64,000 nucleotides of DNA, from NCBI RefSeq assembly GCF_000282975.1, contig NZ_ALJC01000120.1, forward strand, positions 1-64,000, read 5' to 3'. This DNA comes from Pseudomonas psychrophila HA-4. GTDB taxonomy: Bacteria; Pseudomonadota; Gammaproteobacteria; Pseudomonadales; Pseudomonadaceae. Below the pieces are notes generated by a model. The model made no database searches, was not told where the DNA came from, and saw nothing but the letters and a program-made list of their open reading frames with translations. How positions within the stretch are numbered: the first letter of the stretch is position 1; every line of letters begins with the position of its first letter. The translations under genes were made by a program, and so were the position numbers. Of this stretch, positions 18,642 through 28,232 are shown in pieces.

Positions 18642-19385
18642 TCAGCCTTCAACTACCGCTGCAGCTGGAGCTTCTTCGACGAAAACGTCGGTGCCGCCAG
18701 CAACGTGGTTACGACCACGGATAACAGCATCAGCCATCGCGCCCATGTACAGCTGGATAGCGCGGATTGCGTCATCGTTACCTGGGATGATGTAGTCAAC
18801 GCCTTCTGGGCTGCTGTTGGTATCGACAACGCCGATAACCGGGATACCCAACTTGTTAGCTTCGGTGATCGCGATACGCTCGTGGTCAACGTCGATAACG
18901 AACAGAGCGTCTGGCAGACCGCCCATGTCCTTGATACCACCCAGGCTACGATCCAGCTTTTCCAGATCGCGAGTACGCATCAACGCCTCTTTCTTGGTCA
19001 GCTTAGCGAAAGTACCGTCTTCTGCTTGAACTTCAAGGTCACGCAGACGCTTGATGGAAGCACGGATGGTTTTGAAGTTGGTGAGCATGCCGCCCAACCA
19101 GCGGTGATCCACGTACGGCGAACCGCAACGTGCTGCTTCTTCAGCAACGATCTTGCCAGCGGAACGCTTGGTACCGACGAACAGAATCTTGTTTTTGCCC
19201 TGAGCCAGACGCTCTACGAAAGTCAGAGCTTCGTTGAACATTGGCAGGGTTTTTTCAAGGTTGATGATGTGGATCTTGTTACGCGCGCCAAAGATGTATT
19301 TACCCATCTTTGGGTTCCAGTAACGGGTTTGGTGACCGAAGTGCACACCGGCCTTCAGCATATCGCGCATGTTGACTTGGGACAT
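18642..19385 (-). CDS. rpsB: 30S ribosomal protein S2
   Basis: S2 binds between the head and body of the 30S subunit and is needed to bring in S1. The 247-residue product starts MSQVNMRDMLKAGVHFGHQTRYWNPKM and contains the family signatures YVDHRWLGGMLTN and PDALFVIDVDHERIAITEA. TAAGGA precedes the ATG. It is divergent from map across a 589-base gap and leads the rpsB-tsf operon; in many bacteria S2 represses this operon through its own leader. Confidence 0.98.
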   Translation of the reverse strand: MSQVNMRDMLKAGVHFGHQTRYWNPKMGKYIFGARNKIHIINLEKTLPMFNEALTFVERLAQGKNKILFVGTKRSAGKIVAEEAARCGSPYVDHRWLGGMLTNFKTIRASIKRLRDLEVQAEDGTFAKLTKKEALMRTRDLEKLDRSLGGIKDMGGLPDALFVIDVDHERIAITEANKLGIPVIGVVDTNSSPEGVDYIIPGNDDAIRAIQLYMGAMADAVIRGRNHVAGGTDVFVEEAPAAAVVEG

Positions 19386-19974
19386 GGTAGTTCCTTAGTA
19401 AGTCGGGTTAGGCCTCCACGTATCCCAACGACCAACCAGCAGCTTCAAGCTGAAGGCACCCAGGTCATCGTGTCGATACGTGTGTGGGTTTGTGCTCTGC
19501 GGGCTATACCCGCAAAGCGGCGCATTTTATACCACAAGGTGCGTAAAAAACGAAGCGCGAATTCAGATTTTATTGCCAACCCCTTGCCCTGCAAGGGTTT
19601 ACGCTACGTAGGCACGCTGCGACGGGCCATCCATGGGCCAGCGCAGCTCTCTCGGCATCCATGCCGGTCGACCCACTCCGCGAAACCTCCATTCGGCCTC
19701 CCGAAGGAGCGGGTAGATCAAGATCAAAAACCTAAAGATCAAAAACCAGATCAAATGCAGCATAAATCAGGGCTCATTTCCCTCGCCTGCATTTTGCACG
19801 AGGCTTGGAATAGCGCCAGAATGCCCCACTCTATTAATAGAAGCGATGGCGCAAGGCTCATCTTTACAGCCGACCGTCTGGTAGAATCGCGTTTTTATGG
19901 CGGTGTGTAGCTGTAATGTCTCGTCACACACCCGCAATCCTGATGATGAGCGCTAACGCGCGAAGAGAGCCTGT
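19386..19974. other. 589-base rpsB/map divergent intergenic region with hairpin modules
   Basis: No gene is visible here. Apart from the two presumed promoters it contains a series of short palindromes: CCCTTGC/GCAAGGG (19581-19597), a nested hairpin closed by CTGCG/CGCAG (19617-19646) with GGCC arms, CGGCATCCATGCCG (19653-19666) and TTCGG/CCGAA (19692-19705). The second and third share the core CATCCATG. After them, GATCAAAAACC occurs twice (from 19731 and 19737). This looks like a mosaic of repeated intergenic elements of Pseudomonas. Confidence 0.55.
19526..19554 (-). promoter_or_regulatory. Possible rpsB promoter and leader
   Basis: On the minus strand TATAAA (19531-19526) is a good -10 box, and TTCGTT (19554-19549) is a weak -35 at 17-base spacing. 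A GC-rich stretch (GCGCCGC) follows the -10, as in growth-rate-controlled ribosomal promoters. It would give a 5' leader of about 130 bases before rpsB, room for an S2-binding structure. This is inference from sequence only. Confidence 0.4.
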
Positions 19975-20757
19975 ATGACCGTCACCCTCAAAACCCCCGA
20001 GGACATCGCAAAGATGCGTATCGCCGGCAAACTGGCCGCCGATGTGCTGGAAATGATCGCCGAATACGTAAAACCTGGCGTCACGACTGAAGAGCTAGAC
20101 CGCATTTGCCATGACTATATTGTCAATGTGCAACAGGCCATTCCTGCTCCGCTCAATTACAAAGGTTTCCCTAAGTCGATCTGCACCTCGATCAACCACG
20201 TGGTTTGCCACGGCATTCCAGGTGATAAGGCGCTGAAAGACGGCGACACCCTGAACATCGACGTGACCGTGATTAAAGACGGTTATCACGGTGACACCAG
20301 CCGTATGTTCCACGTCGGCAAAGTGCCGGTCTGGGCCGAGCGCCTGTCGCAAGTGACTCAAGAGTGCATGTACAAAGCCATCGAAATCGTAAAACCAGGC
20401 TGCCGCCTAGGCGATATCGGGGAAGTGATTCAGAAACACGCCGAAAAGAACGGCTTCTCGGTGGTTCGAGAATTCTGCGGTCACGGCATTGGCAAGGTGT
20501 TCCACGAAGAACCGCAAATCCTGCACTACGGCCGTGCAGGCACCGGGATGGAGCTCAAAGCTGGCATGACCTTCACCATCGAGCCCATGATCAACCAGGG
20601 CAAAGCCGACACCAAGGTGCTGGGCGATGGCTGGACGGCAATCACCAAGGACCGCAAGCTGTCTGCCCAGTGGGAGCACACCTTACTGGTGACCGACACC
20701 GGCTACGAGATTTTCACCCTGCGCAGTGATGACACCATCCCGCGTGTCTCGGCCTGA
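19975..20757 (+). CDS. map: Methionine aminopeptidase type I
   Basis: Map removes the initiator methionine from new proteins with a two-metal centre. The 260-residue pita-bread protein has the substrate His in VVCHGIPGD, the metal ligands in LNIDVTV, DTSRMFHVG, the ligand His in CGHGIGKVFHEEP, Glu in FTIEPMI and Glu in QWEHTLLVT. GAAGAGAGCC lies before the ATG at 19975. It is divergent from rpsB and leads toward glnD. Confidence 0.98.
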   Translation: MTVTLKTPEDIAKMRIAGKLAADVLEMIAEYVKPGVTTEELDRICHDYIVNVQQAIPAPLNYKGFPKSICTSINHVVCHGIPGDKALKDGDTLNIDVTVIKDGYHGDTSRMFHVGKVPVWAERLSQVTQECMYKAIEIVKPGCRLGDIGEVIQKHAEKNGFSVVREFCGHGIGKVFHEEPQILHYGRAGTGMELKAGMTFTIEPMINQGKADTKVLGDGWTAITKDRKLSAQWEHTLLVTDTGYEIFTLRSDDTIPRVSA

Positions 20758-20815
20758 TAGTTGCTTAATGCCAGCCACTGAATAGAAACAAATCTCACGA
20801 TAGGAAAGCCAATCG

Positions 20816-23518
20816 ATGCCGCAGGTGGATCCCGAACTTTTTGACCGCGGCCAGTTCCAGGCCGAATTGGCATTAAAGGCAAGCCCGATTGCCGCTTTCA
20901 AAAAGGCCATCCGCCAGGCACGTGAAGTGCTTGACGAACGTTTTCGCAAAGGCCGCGATATTCGCCGCCTGATCGAAGACCGTGCCTGGTTCGTCGATAA
21001 CATCCTGCAGCAGGCCTGGGAGCAGTTCACTTGGAGCGATCAGGCCGATATCGCCCTGGTCGCCGTTGGTGGTTATGGCCGCGGCGAACTGCACCCCTAC
21101 TCCGACATAGACTTGCTGATCCTGCTCGATGACGCTGATCACGAGATTTTCCGCGACTCTATCGAGCGGTTTCTGACACTGCTTTGGGACATCGGTCTCG
21201 AAGTGGGTCAGAGCGTACGTTCAGTCGACGAATGCGCCGAGCAAGCCCGCGCCGACCTGACTGTCATCACCAACTTGATGGAAAGCCGCACCATTGCGGG
21301 GCCTGAACGCTTGCGCCAGCGCATGCTCGAAGTCACTAGCACCGAACACATGTGGCCCAGCAAAGACTTCTTCTTGGCCAAACGTGCCGAGCAAAAAGCC
21401 CGGCATCACAAGTACAACGACACGGAATACAACCTGGAACCCAACGTCAAAGGCTCGCCCGGCGGCCTGCGCGACATCCAGACCATTTTGTGGGTAGCCC
21501 GTCGCCAGTACGGCACCCTGAATTTACGCGCCCTGGCAGGCGAAGGCTTTCTCGTCGAAAGCGAACACGCCCTGCTGGCCTCCTCCCAGGAGTTTCTGTG
21601 GAAGGTGCGCTACGCCCTGCACATGCTCGCCGGGCGCTCCGAAGACCGTTTGTTGTTTGACCACCAACGCAGCATCGCCGAACTCCTCGGTTTTACCGGC
21701 GAAGACACCAAGCAGACCATCGAAAATTTCATGCAGCAGTACTACCGGGTGGTCATGAGCATTGCCCAGCTCAGCGACCTGATCATCCAGCACTTTGAAG
21801 AAGTGATTTTGGCGCCCGAAGACGAAGCGCCGCCGACACCGATCAACTCGCGCTTTCAACTGCATGATGGCTATATAGAAGCCACCAGCGACAATGTGTT
21901 TAAGCGCACGCCATTTGCCATGCTCGAAATATTCCTGCTAATGGCCCAGCAGCCCGAAATCAAAGGCGTACGCGCTGATACCATTCGTTTGCTGCGCGAG
22001 CACCGTTACCTGATCGATGACGACTTTCGCAACGACATTCGCAATACCAGCCTGTTTATCGAACTGTTCAAGTGCAAAATCGGCATCCATCGCAACCTGC
22101 GTCGAATGAATCGCTACGGCATTCTCGGACGCTACCTACCAGAATTCGGCTTTATCGTCGGACAAATGCAGCACGACCTGTTCCACATCTACACGGTTGA
22201 CGCACACACCCTGAACTTGATCAAACACCTGCGCAAATTGCAGTACACCCAGGTTTCCGAAAAATTCCCGCTGGCCAGCAAATTGATGGCCAAGCTGCCA
22301 AAGCCGGAACTGATCTACCTGGCCGGGCTCTACCACGACATTGGCAAAGGCCGCCACGGTGACCACTCCGAGATTGGCGCGGTGGATGCCGAAGCCTTTT
22401 GCATTCGCCATCAACTGCCAGTCTGGGATACACGCCTGATCGTGTGGCTGGTGCAAAACCATCTGGTGATGTCGACCACTGCCCAGCGCAAAGACTTGTC
22501 TGACCCGCAAGTGATTCACGACTTTGCACAAATCGTGGTCGATGAGACCCATCTCGACTATCTCTATGTGCTGACCGTGGCCGACATCAACGCCACCAAC
22601 CCGACGCTGTGGAATTCATGGCGCGCCAGCCTGTTGCGCCAGCTCTACACCGAGACCAAGCGCGCCTTGCGCCGAGGCCTGGAAAACCCGGTGGATCGCG
22701 AAGAGCAGATTCGCCAAACCCAAAGCGCCGCACTGGACATCCTGGTACGCAACGGCAACGACCAAGACGACGTGGAGCAACTCTGGTCGCAATTGGGTGA
22801 CGACTACTTCCTGCGCCACACCTCGGCTGATGTGGCCCTGCACACCGAAGCCATCCTGCAACAACCGGCCGATGGCGGCCCGCTTGTATTGATCAAGGAA
22901 ACCACGCAGCGCGAGTTCGAGGGCGGCACGCAGATTTTCATTTATGCACCCGACCAGCACGACTTCTTCGCCGTGACCGTGGCGGCCATGGACCAGCTCA
23001 ACCTCAACATCCATGACGCGCGCATCATCACCTCCAGCAGCCAGTTCACCCTCGACACCTACATCGTGCTCGACAACGACGGCGGCTCGATCGGCAACAA
23101 CCCAGAGCGCATCGAAAAAATCCGCAAAGGCCTCACCGAAGCCCTGCGCAACCCCGACGACTACCCAAACATCATCCAGCGTCGGGTGCCGCGCCAGCTC
23201 AAGCACTTCGCTTTCGCGCCACAAGTGACTATTCACAATGACGCCCAGCGCCCGGTCACCGTACTGGAACTCAGCGCTCCCGACCGCCCCGGCCTGCTGG
23301 CTCGCATCGGAATGATATTCCTGGAGTTCGACCTGTCGTTGCAAAACGCCAAGATCGCTACCCTGGGCGAGCGCGTCGAAGACGTCTTCTTCATTACCGA
23401 CGAAAACAATCAGCCCTTGTCTGATCCGCAACTGTGCATACGTTTGCAGGAAGCCATCGTCGAGCAACTAACGGTCAATAAAGACTCAACCCCAGAAACC
23501 TGGCGCCTGAGCATCTAG
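20816..23518 (+). CDS. glnD: Bifunctional uridylyltransferase/uridylyl-removing enzyme
   Basis: GlnD senses glutamine and adds or removes UMP on PII proteins (GlnB/GlnK), controlling nitrogen assimilation. At 900 residues it has the usual length. The nucleotidyltransferase site is GGYGRGELHPYSDIDLLIL with catalytic Asp97 and Asp99. The HD domain for UMP removal is seen at YLAGLYHDIGKGRHGDHS (H507-D508). Two ACT domains follow at about 705-790 (FFAVTVAAMDQLNLNIHDAR) and 815-900 (VLELSAPDRPGLLARIG). It lies 58 bases after map and 23 before dapC. Confidence 0.98.
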   Translation: MPQVDPELFDRGQFQAELALKASPIAAFKKAIRQAREVLDERFRKGRDIRRLIEDRAWFVDNILQQAWEQFTWSDQADIALVAVGGYGRGELHPYSDIDLLILLDDADHEIFRDSIERFLTLLWDIGLEVGQSVRSVDECAEQARADLTVITNLMESRTIAGPERLRQRMLEVTSTEHMWPSKDFFLAKRAEQKARHHKYNDTEYNLEPNVKGSPGGLRDIQTILWVARRQYGTLNLRALAGEGFLVESEHALLASSQEFLWKVRYALHMLAGRSEDRLLFDHQRSIAELLGFTGEDTKQTIENFMQQYYRVVMSIAQLSDLIIQHFEEVILAPEDEAPPTPINSRFQLHDGYIEATSDNVFKRTPFAMLEIFLLMAQQPEIKGVRADTIRLLREHRYLIDDDFRNDIRNTSLFIELFKCKIGIHRNLRRMNRYGILGRYLPEFGFIVGQMQHDLFHIYTVDAHTLNLIKHLRKLQYTQVSEKFPLASKLMAKLPKPELIYLAGLYHDIGKGRHGDHSEIGAVDAEAFCIRHQLPVWDTRLIVWLVQNHLVMSTTAQRKDLSDPQVIHDFAQIVVDETHLDYLYVLTVADINATNPTLWNSWRASLLRQLYTETKRALRRGLENPVDREEQIRQTQSAALDILVRNGNDQDDVEQLWSQLGDDYFLRHTSADVALHTEAILQQPADGGPLVLIKETTQREFEGGTQIFIYAPDQHDFFAVTVAAMDQLNLNIHDARIITSSSQFTLDTYIVLDNDGGSIGNNPERIEKIRKGLTEALRNPDDYPNIIQRRVPRQLKHFAFAPQVTIHNDAQRPVTVLELSAPDRPGLLARIGMIFLEFDLSLQNAKIATLGERVEDVFFITDENNQPLSDPQLCIRLQEAIVEQLTVNKDSTPETWRLSI

Positions 23519-23541
23519 CCGCCGAGTGAGACCCGCACCCA

Positions 23542-24741
23542 ATGAACAACGCTCTAAATCAGTTGCAGCCTTACCCGTTCGAAAAACTGCGCGCCCTGCT
23601 GGCTAGCGTGCAGCCCAACGCCGACAAGCGCCCAATTGCGTTGTCGATTGGCGAACCCAAACACCGCTCTCCCGATTTCGTGGCCAAAGCCCTGGCGGAC
23701 AACCTTGACCAGATGGCGGTGTACCCGACCACCCTTGGCACCCCCGCCCTGCGCGAAGCCATTGCAAGCTGGGCCTCACGCCGCTTCAACGTACCGGCTG
23801 GCTGGCTCGACCCAGCGCGCAACATCCTGCCAGTCAACGGCACCCGTGAAGCACTGTTCGCCTTCACCCAAACCGTGGTTAATCGCGGCGATGACGCACT
23901 GGTTGTGAGCCCGAACCCGTTCTACCAGATCTACGAAGGCGCGGCGTTTCTGGCCGGTGCCAAGCCGCACTACCTGCCGTGCCTGGCCGAGTATGGCTTT
24001 AACCCGGACTTTGACGCCGTGCCGGCTGACATCTGGAAGCGCTGCCAGATTCTGTTCCTATGCTCACCCGGCAACCCGACCGGTGCCCTGATCCCGCTTG
24101 AAACGTTGAAAAAGCTGATCGCTCTGGCCGACGAACATGACTTCGTCATCGCCTCTGACGAATGCTACAGCGAGCTCTATTTCGACGAGCAAACGCCGCC
24201 CGCAGGCTTACTCAGCGCCTGCGTAACGCTGGGCCGCGAAGACTTCAAGCGTTGTGTGGTCTTCCACAGCCTGTCCAAGCGCTCCAACTTGCCGGGGCTG
24301 CGTTCGGGCTTCGTGGCCGGTGATGCCGAGATTCTCAAGGCTTTTTTGCTGTACCGCACCTACCACGGTTGCGCCATGCCGGTTCAAACCCAATTGGCCA
24401 GCATTGCCGCTTGGAACGACGAAGAACACGTGCGTACAAATCGCGATTTGTACCGCGAGAAGTACGATGCGGTGCTGAACATCCTGACCCCGGTACTCGA
24501 CGTACAACGCCCCGATGGCGGTTTTTACCTGTGGCCAAGGGTTGAAGGCGATGACGCCGAGTTCTGCCTCGACCTGTTCGCTGAAGAGCACGTGACCGTG
24601 GTGCCGGGTTCTTACCTGTCACGCGAAGTCGACGGTTTCAACCCGGGTGCCGGGCGCGTACGCATGGCCTTGGTTGCGCCATTGGCCGAATGTGTCGAAG
24701 CCGCCGAGCGGATCCGCGACTTCATCCAGCGCCGCCGCTAA
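23542..24741 (+). CDS. dapC: Succinyldiaminopimelate aminotransferase
   Basis: DapC transfers an amino group from glutamate to N-succinyl-2-amino-6-ketopimelate in the succinylase branch of lysine and meso-DAP synthesis. It is a fold-type I PLP enzyme of 399 residues, with the Schiff-base Lys246 in SLSKRSNLPGLRSGF and the family segments LFLCSPGNPTGAL and SDECYSELYFDE. It starts 23 bases after glnD, so the two are probably cotranscribed. dapD and dapE lie further along. Confidence 0.95.
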   Translation: MNNALNQLQPYPFEKLRALLASVQPNADKRPIALSIGEPKHRSPDFVAKALADNLDQMAVYPTTLGTPALREAIASWASRRFNVPAGWLDPARNILPVNGTREALFAFTQTVVNRGDDALVVSPNPFYQIYEGAAFLAGAKPHYLPCLAEYGFNPDFDAVPADIWKRCQILFLCSPGNPTGALIPLETLKKLIALADEHDFVIASDECYSELYFDEQTPPAGLLSACVTLGREDFKRCVVFHSLSKRSNLPGLRSGFVAGDAEILKAFLLYRTYHGCAMPVQTQLASIAAWNDEEHVRTNRDLYREKYDAVLNILTPVLDVQRPDGGFYLWPRVEGDDAEFCLDLFAEEHVTVVPGSYLSREVDGFNPGAGRVRMALVAPLAECVEAAERIRDFIQRRR

Positions 24742-24750
24742 ACCCAAAAC

Positions 24751-24821
24751 GTAGGAGCTGCCGAAGGCTGCGATCTTTTGACCTTTAAAATCAAAGGATC
24801 GCAGCCTTCGGCAGCTCCTAC
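24751..24821. repeat. Long REP-type inverted repeat between dapC and the antiporter gene
   Basis: Arms of 31 bases (24751-24781 and 24791-24821) match with a single mismatch around a 9-base loop. The outer ends are GTAGGAGCTGCCG. It lies between the convergent dapC and antiporter genes, so it may also end both transcripts. The outer motif is typical of intergenic repeats in fluorescent Pseudomonas. Confidence 0.8.
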
Positions 24822-24832
24822 AGTAAGGCGCC

Positions 24833-26479
24833 TTACTTCACCGTCCCCAGATTCGCTTCGCTCAAATCCAGATCACGCAAAATCTCGCTGAGCACGTCAT
24901 CGCCGATTTCATGGTGGCGACGCAAGCTGTACAGCTCCAGACGCTGCGCCCGGAGCGCCTTGAGGCGCAAGCGGCTCTCCAGCAGGTCCATTTGTGAGGC
25001 CAGCGCTTGAGCTTCCGCAGAGTCGTTGAAGACCTCAAGCTGATGCCGATACTCCGACATGATCCGCGCCTTCAATTCGGCCGCTAATGCTGCCTGCGCC
25101 GCGTCTTGCGGGTTGGCCGGCTCGACCACCTCTTCGGCTTCAAGCGCATGAATTGCGGCCTCGGCAGTACGTCGCCACGCCTCTCGTACTTCTTTGCGCA
25201 TCGCGTCGTCCGGGCTTTTGGGAATGCCGCGCAACAACAGGGGCAAGGCAATGCACGCTGCCACCAATGACAGCAAAATCACTCCAGCCGCAATGAAGAT
25301 CAGCAGATCGCGTTCAGGGAAGTCCACGCCCTTGCTGATAAACAGCGGCACCGACATGACACCCGCCAAGGTCACAGCCCCGCGCACGCCACCGACCGTC
25401 AACAACCAGCAGGAACGGGCAGTCGGCACCAGCGTCAACTCGCCCTTGCCACGCCAGCGACGCAGTAGGCCAGATAAACGCCAAATGCTTTGCACCCAGA
25501 TAAAACGCAGCGCCAGCAGCACCAGGAAAATCGCTACCACATCCAGGCAGCGGTACAACAAGGTAGGCCAGAGTGTGGTTTCGTGGCTGACAACCGCCTT
25601 GATGATGTCAGGCAGTTGCAGGCCCAACAGCAAGAAGATCAGGCCGTTAAACGCGAACTCCAGCAGCCCCCATACACTGCGGTTTAGCAGGCGGGTGCTG
25701 GTTTGACGCGGCAGCAAATCCAGCCAACTTTGCATCATCCCGGCCGCCACCGCCGACAAAATGCCGGAAGCGCCCAAGCGTTCGGCCAGTACATAGGCAG
25801 CAAATGGCAGCAACAGCATAAATACCACGTGCGTCGCTGGGTCATCCCAACCGCGGGCAATCATCCATGCGCGCATGCGCCCTACCAGCCAGCTCAGGGC
25901 CACACCGATGGCCAAGCCACCACAGGCCACCAACACAAATGTCAGGCTGGCATTGGCCAGCGAAAAAACGCCCGTGATCGCAGCGACCAAGGCAAATTTG
26001 AAGGTCACCAGACCCGACGCATCATTCATCAACGCTTCGCCCTGAAGCATATGCATCAACGGGCCTGGCAAGCGGTTCTGAGCAATGGCCGACACCGCCA
26101 CCGCGTCAGTGGGCGACAGCACAGCCGCTAGGGCAAAAGCCACCGGCAACGGGATCGTCGGCAAAAGCCAGTGAATGAAGTAACCCGCCCCCACCACGGT
26201 GAACAGCACAAGACCCACGGCCAGGGTCAGAATCGGTCCGCGCAGGCGCCAGAACTCACGCTTGGGCATACGCCAGCCATCAGAGAACAACAGCGGTGGC
26301 AAAAATAGAAACAGAAACAACTCGGGGTCCAGCGCAACATGCAGGCCCAAGGTGGGCCATGCCAGCACGGCGCCCGCCGCGATTTGGACCAAAGGCAGAG
26401 GTAACGGGATCACACGCCCCAATAAACGCGAGACACCCACCAACATCAGCAGGATGAGTACGGTATAGGCGGTTTGCAT
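24833..26479 (-). CDS. Na+/H+ antiporter, CPA1 family
   Basis: A cation/proton antiporter of the NhaP/YjcE-like CPA1 type in the inner membrane, exchanging Na+ or K+ for protons. From the ATG at 26479 (MQTAYTVLILLMLVG) it is 548 residues. About 12 hydrophobic segments span residues 1-400, including LFLPPLLFSDGW, LSPTDAVAVSAI (the conserved acidic motif in the ion path) and EALMNDASGLVTF. A charged helical cytoplasmic tail of about 130 residues follows, possibly regulatory. The longer start at 26500 is less likely. It is divergent from the arsC-like gene; the ion specificity cannot be read from sequence. Confidence 0.9.
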   Translation of the reverse strand: MQTAYTVLILLMLVGVSRLLGRVIPLPLPLVQIAAGAVLAWPTLGLHVALDPELFLFLFLPPLLFSDGWRMPKREFWRLRGPILTLAVGLVLFTVVGAGYFIHWLLPTIPLPVAFALAAVLSPTDAVAVSAIAQNRLPGPLMHMLQGEALMNDASGLVTFKFALVAAITGVFSLANASLTFVLVACGGLAIGVALSWLVGRMRAWMIARGWDDPATHVVFMLLLPFAAYVLAERLGASGILSAVAAGMMQSWLDLLPRQTSTRLLNRSVWGLLEFAFNGLIFLLLGLQLPDIIKAVVSHETTLWPTLLYRCLDVVAIFLVLLALRFIWVQSIWRLSGLLRRWRGKGELTLVPTARSCWLLTVGGVRGAVTLAGVMSVPLFISKGVDFPERDLLIFIAAGVILLSLVAACIALPLLLRGIPKSPDDAMRKEVREAWRRTAEAAIHALEAEEVVEPANPQDAAQAALAAELKARIMSEYRHQLEVFNDSAEAQALASQMDLLESRLRLKALRAQRLELYSLRRHHEIGDDVLSEILRDLDLSEANLGTVK

Positions 26480-26725
26480 ATCTACAGAATTCCCAAACAA
26501 TCAGCGTTAACTAAACCGCTTTTAATCAAACACAGCTAGCAACAATTTTCCATTGCACCTCATAGTAGCTTCATATTGCCAAAGTAGAGCCTGAACAAAA
26601 GTCTCAGTGCGACGACATGTCACAACAACCTGCCAAGGTTACAGGCAGCCCGCGCTCAAGCGCGTCGCACATGGCATAATCCGCCACTGCATATTTCTAG
26701 GCATCTCCAAAGGAGGGGCAATTCA

Positions 26726-27088
26726 GTGACCGATTCAAGCAAAACGTTGCACCTTTTCGGCATCAAAGCCTGCGACACCATGAAAAAAGCTCGCACGTGG
26801 CTAGATGACCATGCAGTGCGTTACGACTTTCATGATTACAAAACCAGTGGTATCGACCGAGAACACCTCACTCAGTGGTGCAACGAGCACGGCTGGCAAG
26901 TGGTGCTAAATCGCGCTGGCACAACCTTTCGCAAACTCGAAGACGAACAAAAAGCCGATCTAGACCAAGCGAAAGCCATTGAGCTGATGCTCGCCCAACC
27001 CTCGATGATCAAGCGCCCTGTGCTCGATCTCGGAGACAAAACCCTGATTGGCTTTAAACCTGATCTTTATGCGGCGGCCCTTCTCTAA
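26726..27088 (+). CDS. ArsC/Spx-like protein (YffB family)
   Basis: A 120-residue thioredoxin-fold protein of the ArsC/Spx superfamily, YffB type. The N-terminal LHLFGIKACDTMKKARTWLDDH has a single Cys at the usual ArsC position. The function of this family is not established, and it is not expected to be a genuine arsenate reductase. The start is GTG at 26726, with AGGAGG 9 bases upstream. It precedes dapD by 47 bases, an association that is common in Pseudomonas, so the two may share a transcript. Confidence 0.9.
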   Translation: MTDSSKTLHLFGIKACDTMKKARTWLDDHAVRYDFHDYKTSGIDREHLTQWCNEHGWQVVLNRAGTTFRKLEDEQKADLDQAKAIELMLAQPSMIKRPVLDLGDKTLIGFKPDLYAAALL

Positions 27089-27135
27089 GCCCAATGGCTA
27101 AAGCCCGCCCATTCATTTTTGTAAGAGGTAATTGC

Positions 27136-28170
27136 ATGTCTACAACTCTGTTCAGCGCGGCCTTCGGTGTCGGCACTCAAAATCGTCAAGGCGCATGGCT
27201 GGAAGTGTTTTACGCCCAACCGCTGATCAACCCATCGGCCGAGCTGATCGCTGCAATCGCGCCGATCCTGGGCTACACCGATGGCAATCAGGCAATCACC
27301 TTTACCACTGCACAAGCCGCGCAATTGGCTGAAGCCGTTAAATCGGTAGACGCTGCCCAAGCCGCGCTGCTGACCCGCCTGGCCGAAAGCCACAAACCAC
27401 TGGTTGCCACGCTGCTGGCCGAAGATGCTGCGCTGACCTCTACCCCAGAGGCTTACCTGAAGCTGCACCTGCTATCGCACCGTCTGGTCAAGCCGCATGG
27501 CCTGAGCCTAGCAGGCGTGTTCCCGCTGCTGCCGAACGTGGCATGGACCAGCCAAGGCGCCATCGACCTGAGCGAGCTGGCTGAGCGTCAACTCGAAGCC
27601 CGTCTGCGCGGCGATTTGCTGGAAGTGTTCTCGGTCGACAAGTTCCCGAAAATGACCGACTACGTGGTGCCGGCTGGCGTGCGTATCGCTGACAGCGCGC
27701 GCATCCGTTTGGGCGCTTACATCGGCGAAGGCACCACCGTCATGCACGAAGGTTTCGTCAACTTCAACGCGGGCACCGAAGGCCCAGGCATGATCGAAGG
27801 CCGTGTATCGGCAGGCGTTTTCGTCGGCAAGGGTTCGGACTTGGGCGGCGGCTGCTCGACCATGGGCACCCTGTCAGGCGGCGGCAACATCGTGATCAAG
27901 GTCGGCGAAGGCTGCCTGATCGGCGCCAATGCCGGTATCGGTATCCCATTGGGTGACCGCAACACCGTTGAATCAGGCCTGTACGTAACCGCTGGCACCA
28001 AAGTGGCACTGTTGGACGAAAACAACCAACTGGTCAAAGTGGTTAAAGCCCGTGAACTGGCCGGTCAGCCTGACCTGTTATTCCGTCGCAACTCGGAAAC
28101 CGGCGCTGTGGAATGCAAAACCCACAAGTCGGCCATCGAGTTGAACGAAGCGCTGCACGCTCACAACTAA
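27136..28170 (+). CDS. dapD: Tetrahydrodipicolinate N-succinyltransferase
   Basis: DapD succinylates tetrahydrodipicolinate in lysine and DAP synthesis. From the ATG at 27136 (MSTTLFSAAFGVGTQNRQG), which has TAAGAGGT upstream, it is 344 residues, the longer class seen in Pseudomonas. The C-terminal half is a left-handed beta-helix made of hexapeptide repeats (IRLGAYIGEGTTVMHEGFVNFNAGT and following). A further upstream start at 27094 would add 14 unsupported residues. Its substrate chain continues through DapC and DapE, both in this window. Confidence 0.96.
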   Translation: MSTTLFSAAFGVGTQNRQGAWLEVFYAQPLINPSAELIAAIAPILGYTDGNQAITFTTAQAAQLAEAVKSVDAAQAALLTRLAESHKPLVATLLAEDAALTSTPEAYLKLHLLSHRLVKPHGLSLAGVFPLLPNVAWTSQGAIDLSELAERQLEARLRGDLLEVFSVDKFPKMTDYVVPAGVRIADSARIRLGAYIGEGTTVMHEGFVNFNAGTEGPGMIEGRVSAGVFVGKGSDLGGGCSTMGTLSGGGNIVIKVGEGCLIGANAGIGIPLGDRNTVESGLYVTAGTKVALLDENNQLVKVVKARELAGQPDLLFRRNSETGAVECKTHKSAIELNEALHAHN

Positions 28171-28232
28171 GCGTTTGTCTGCCACTGATGGGGCCGGCTC
28201 ACGCTGGCCTCGTCAACAGAGCCTTGAACACC

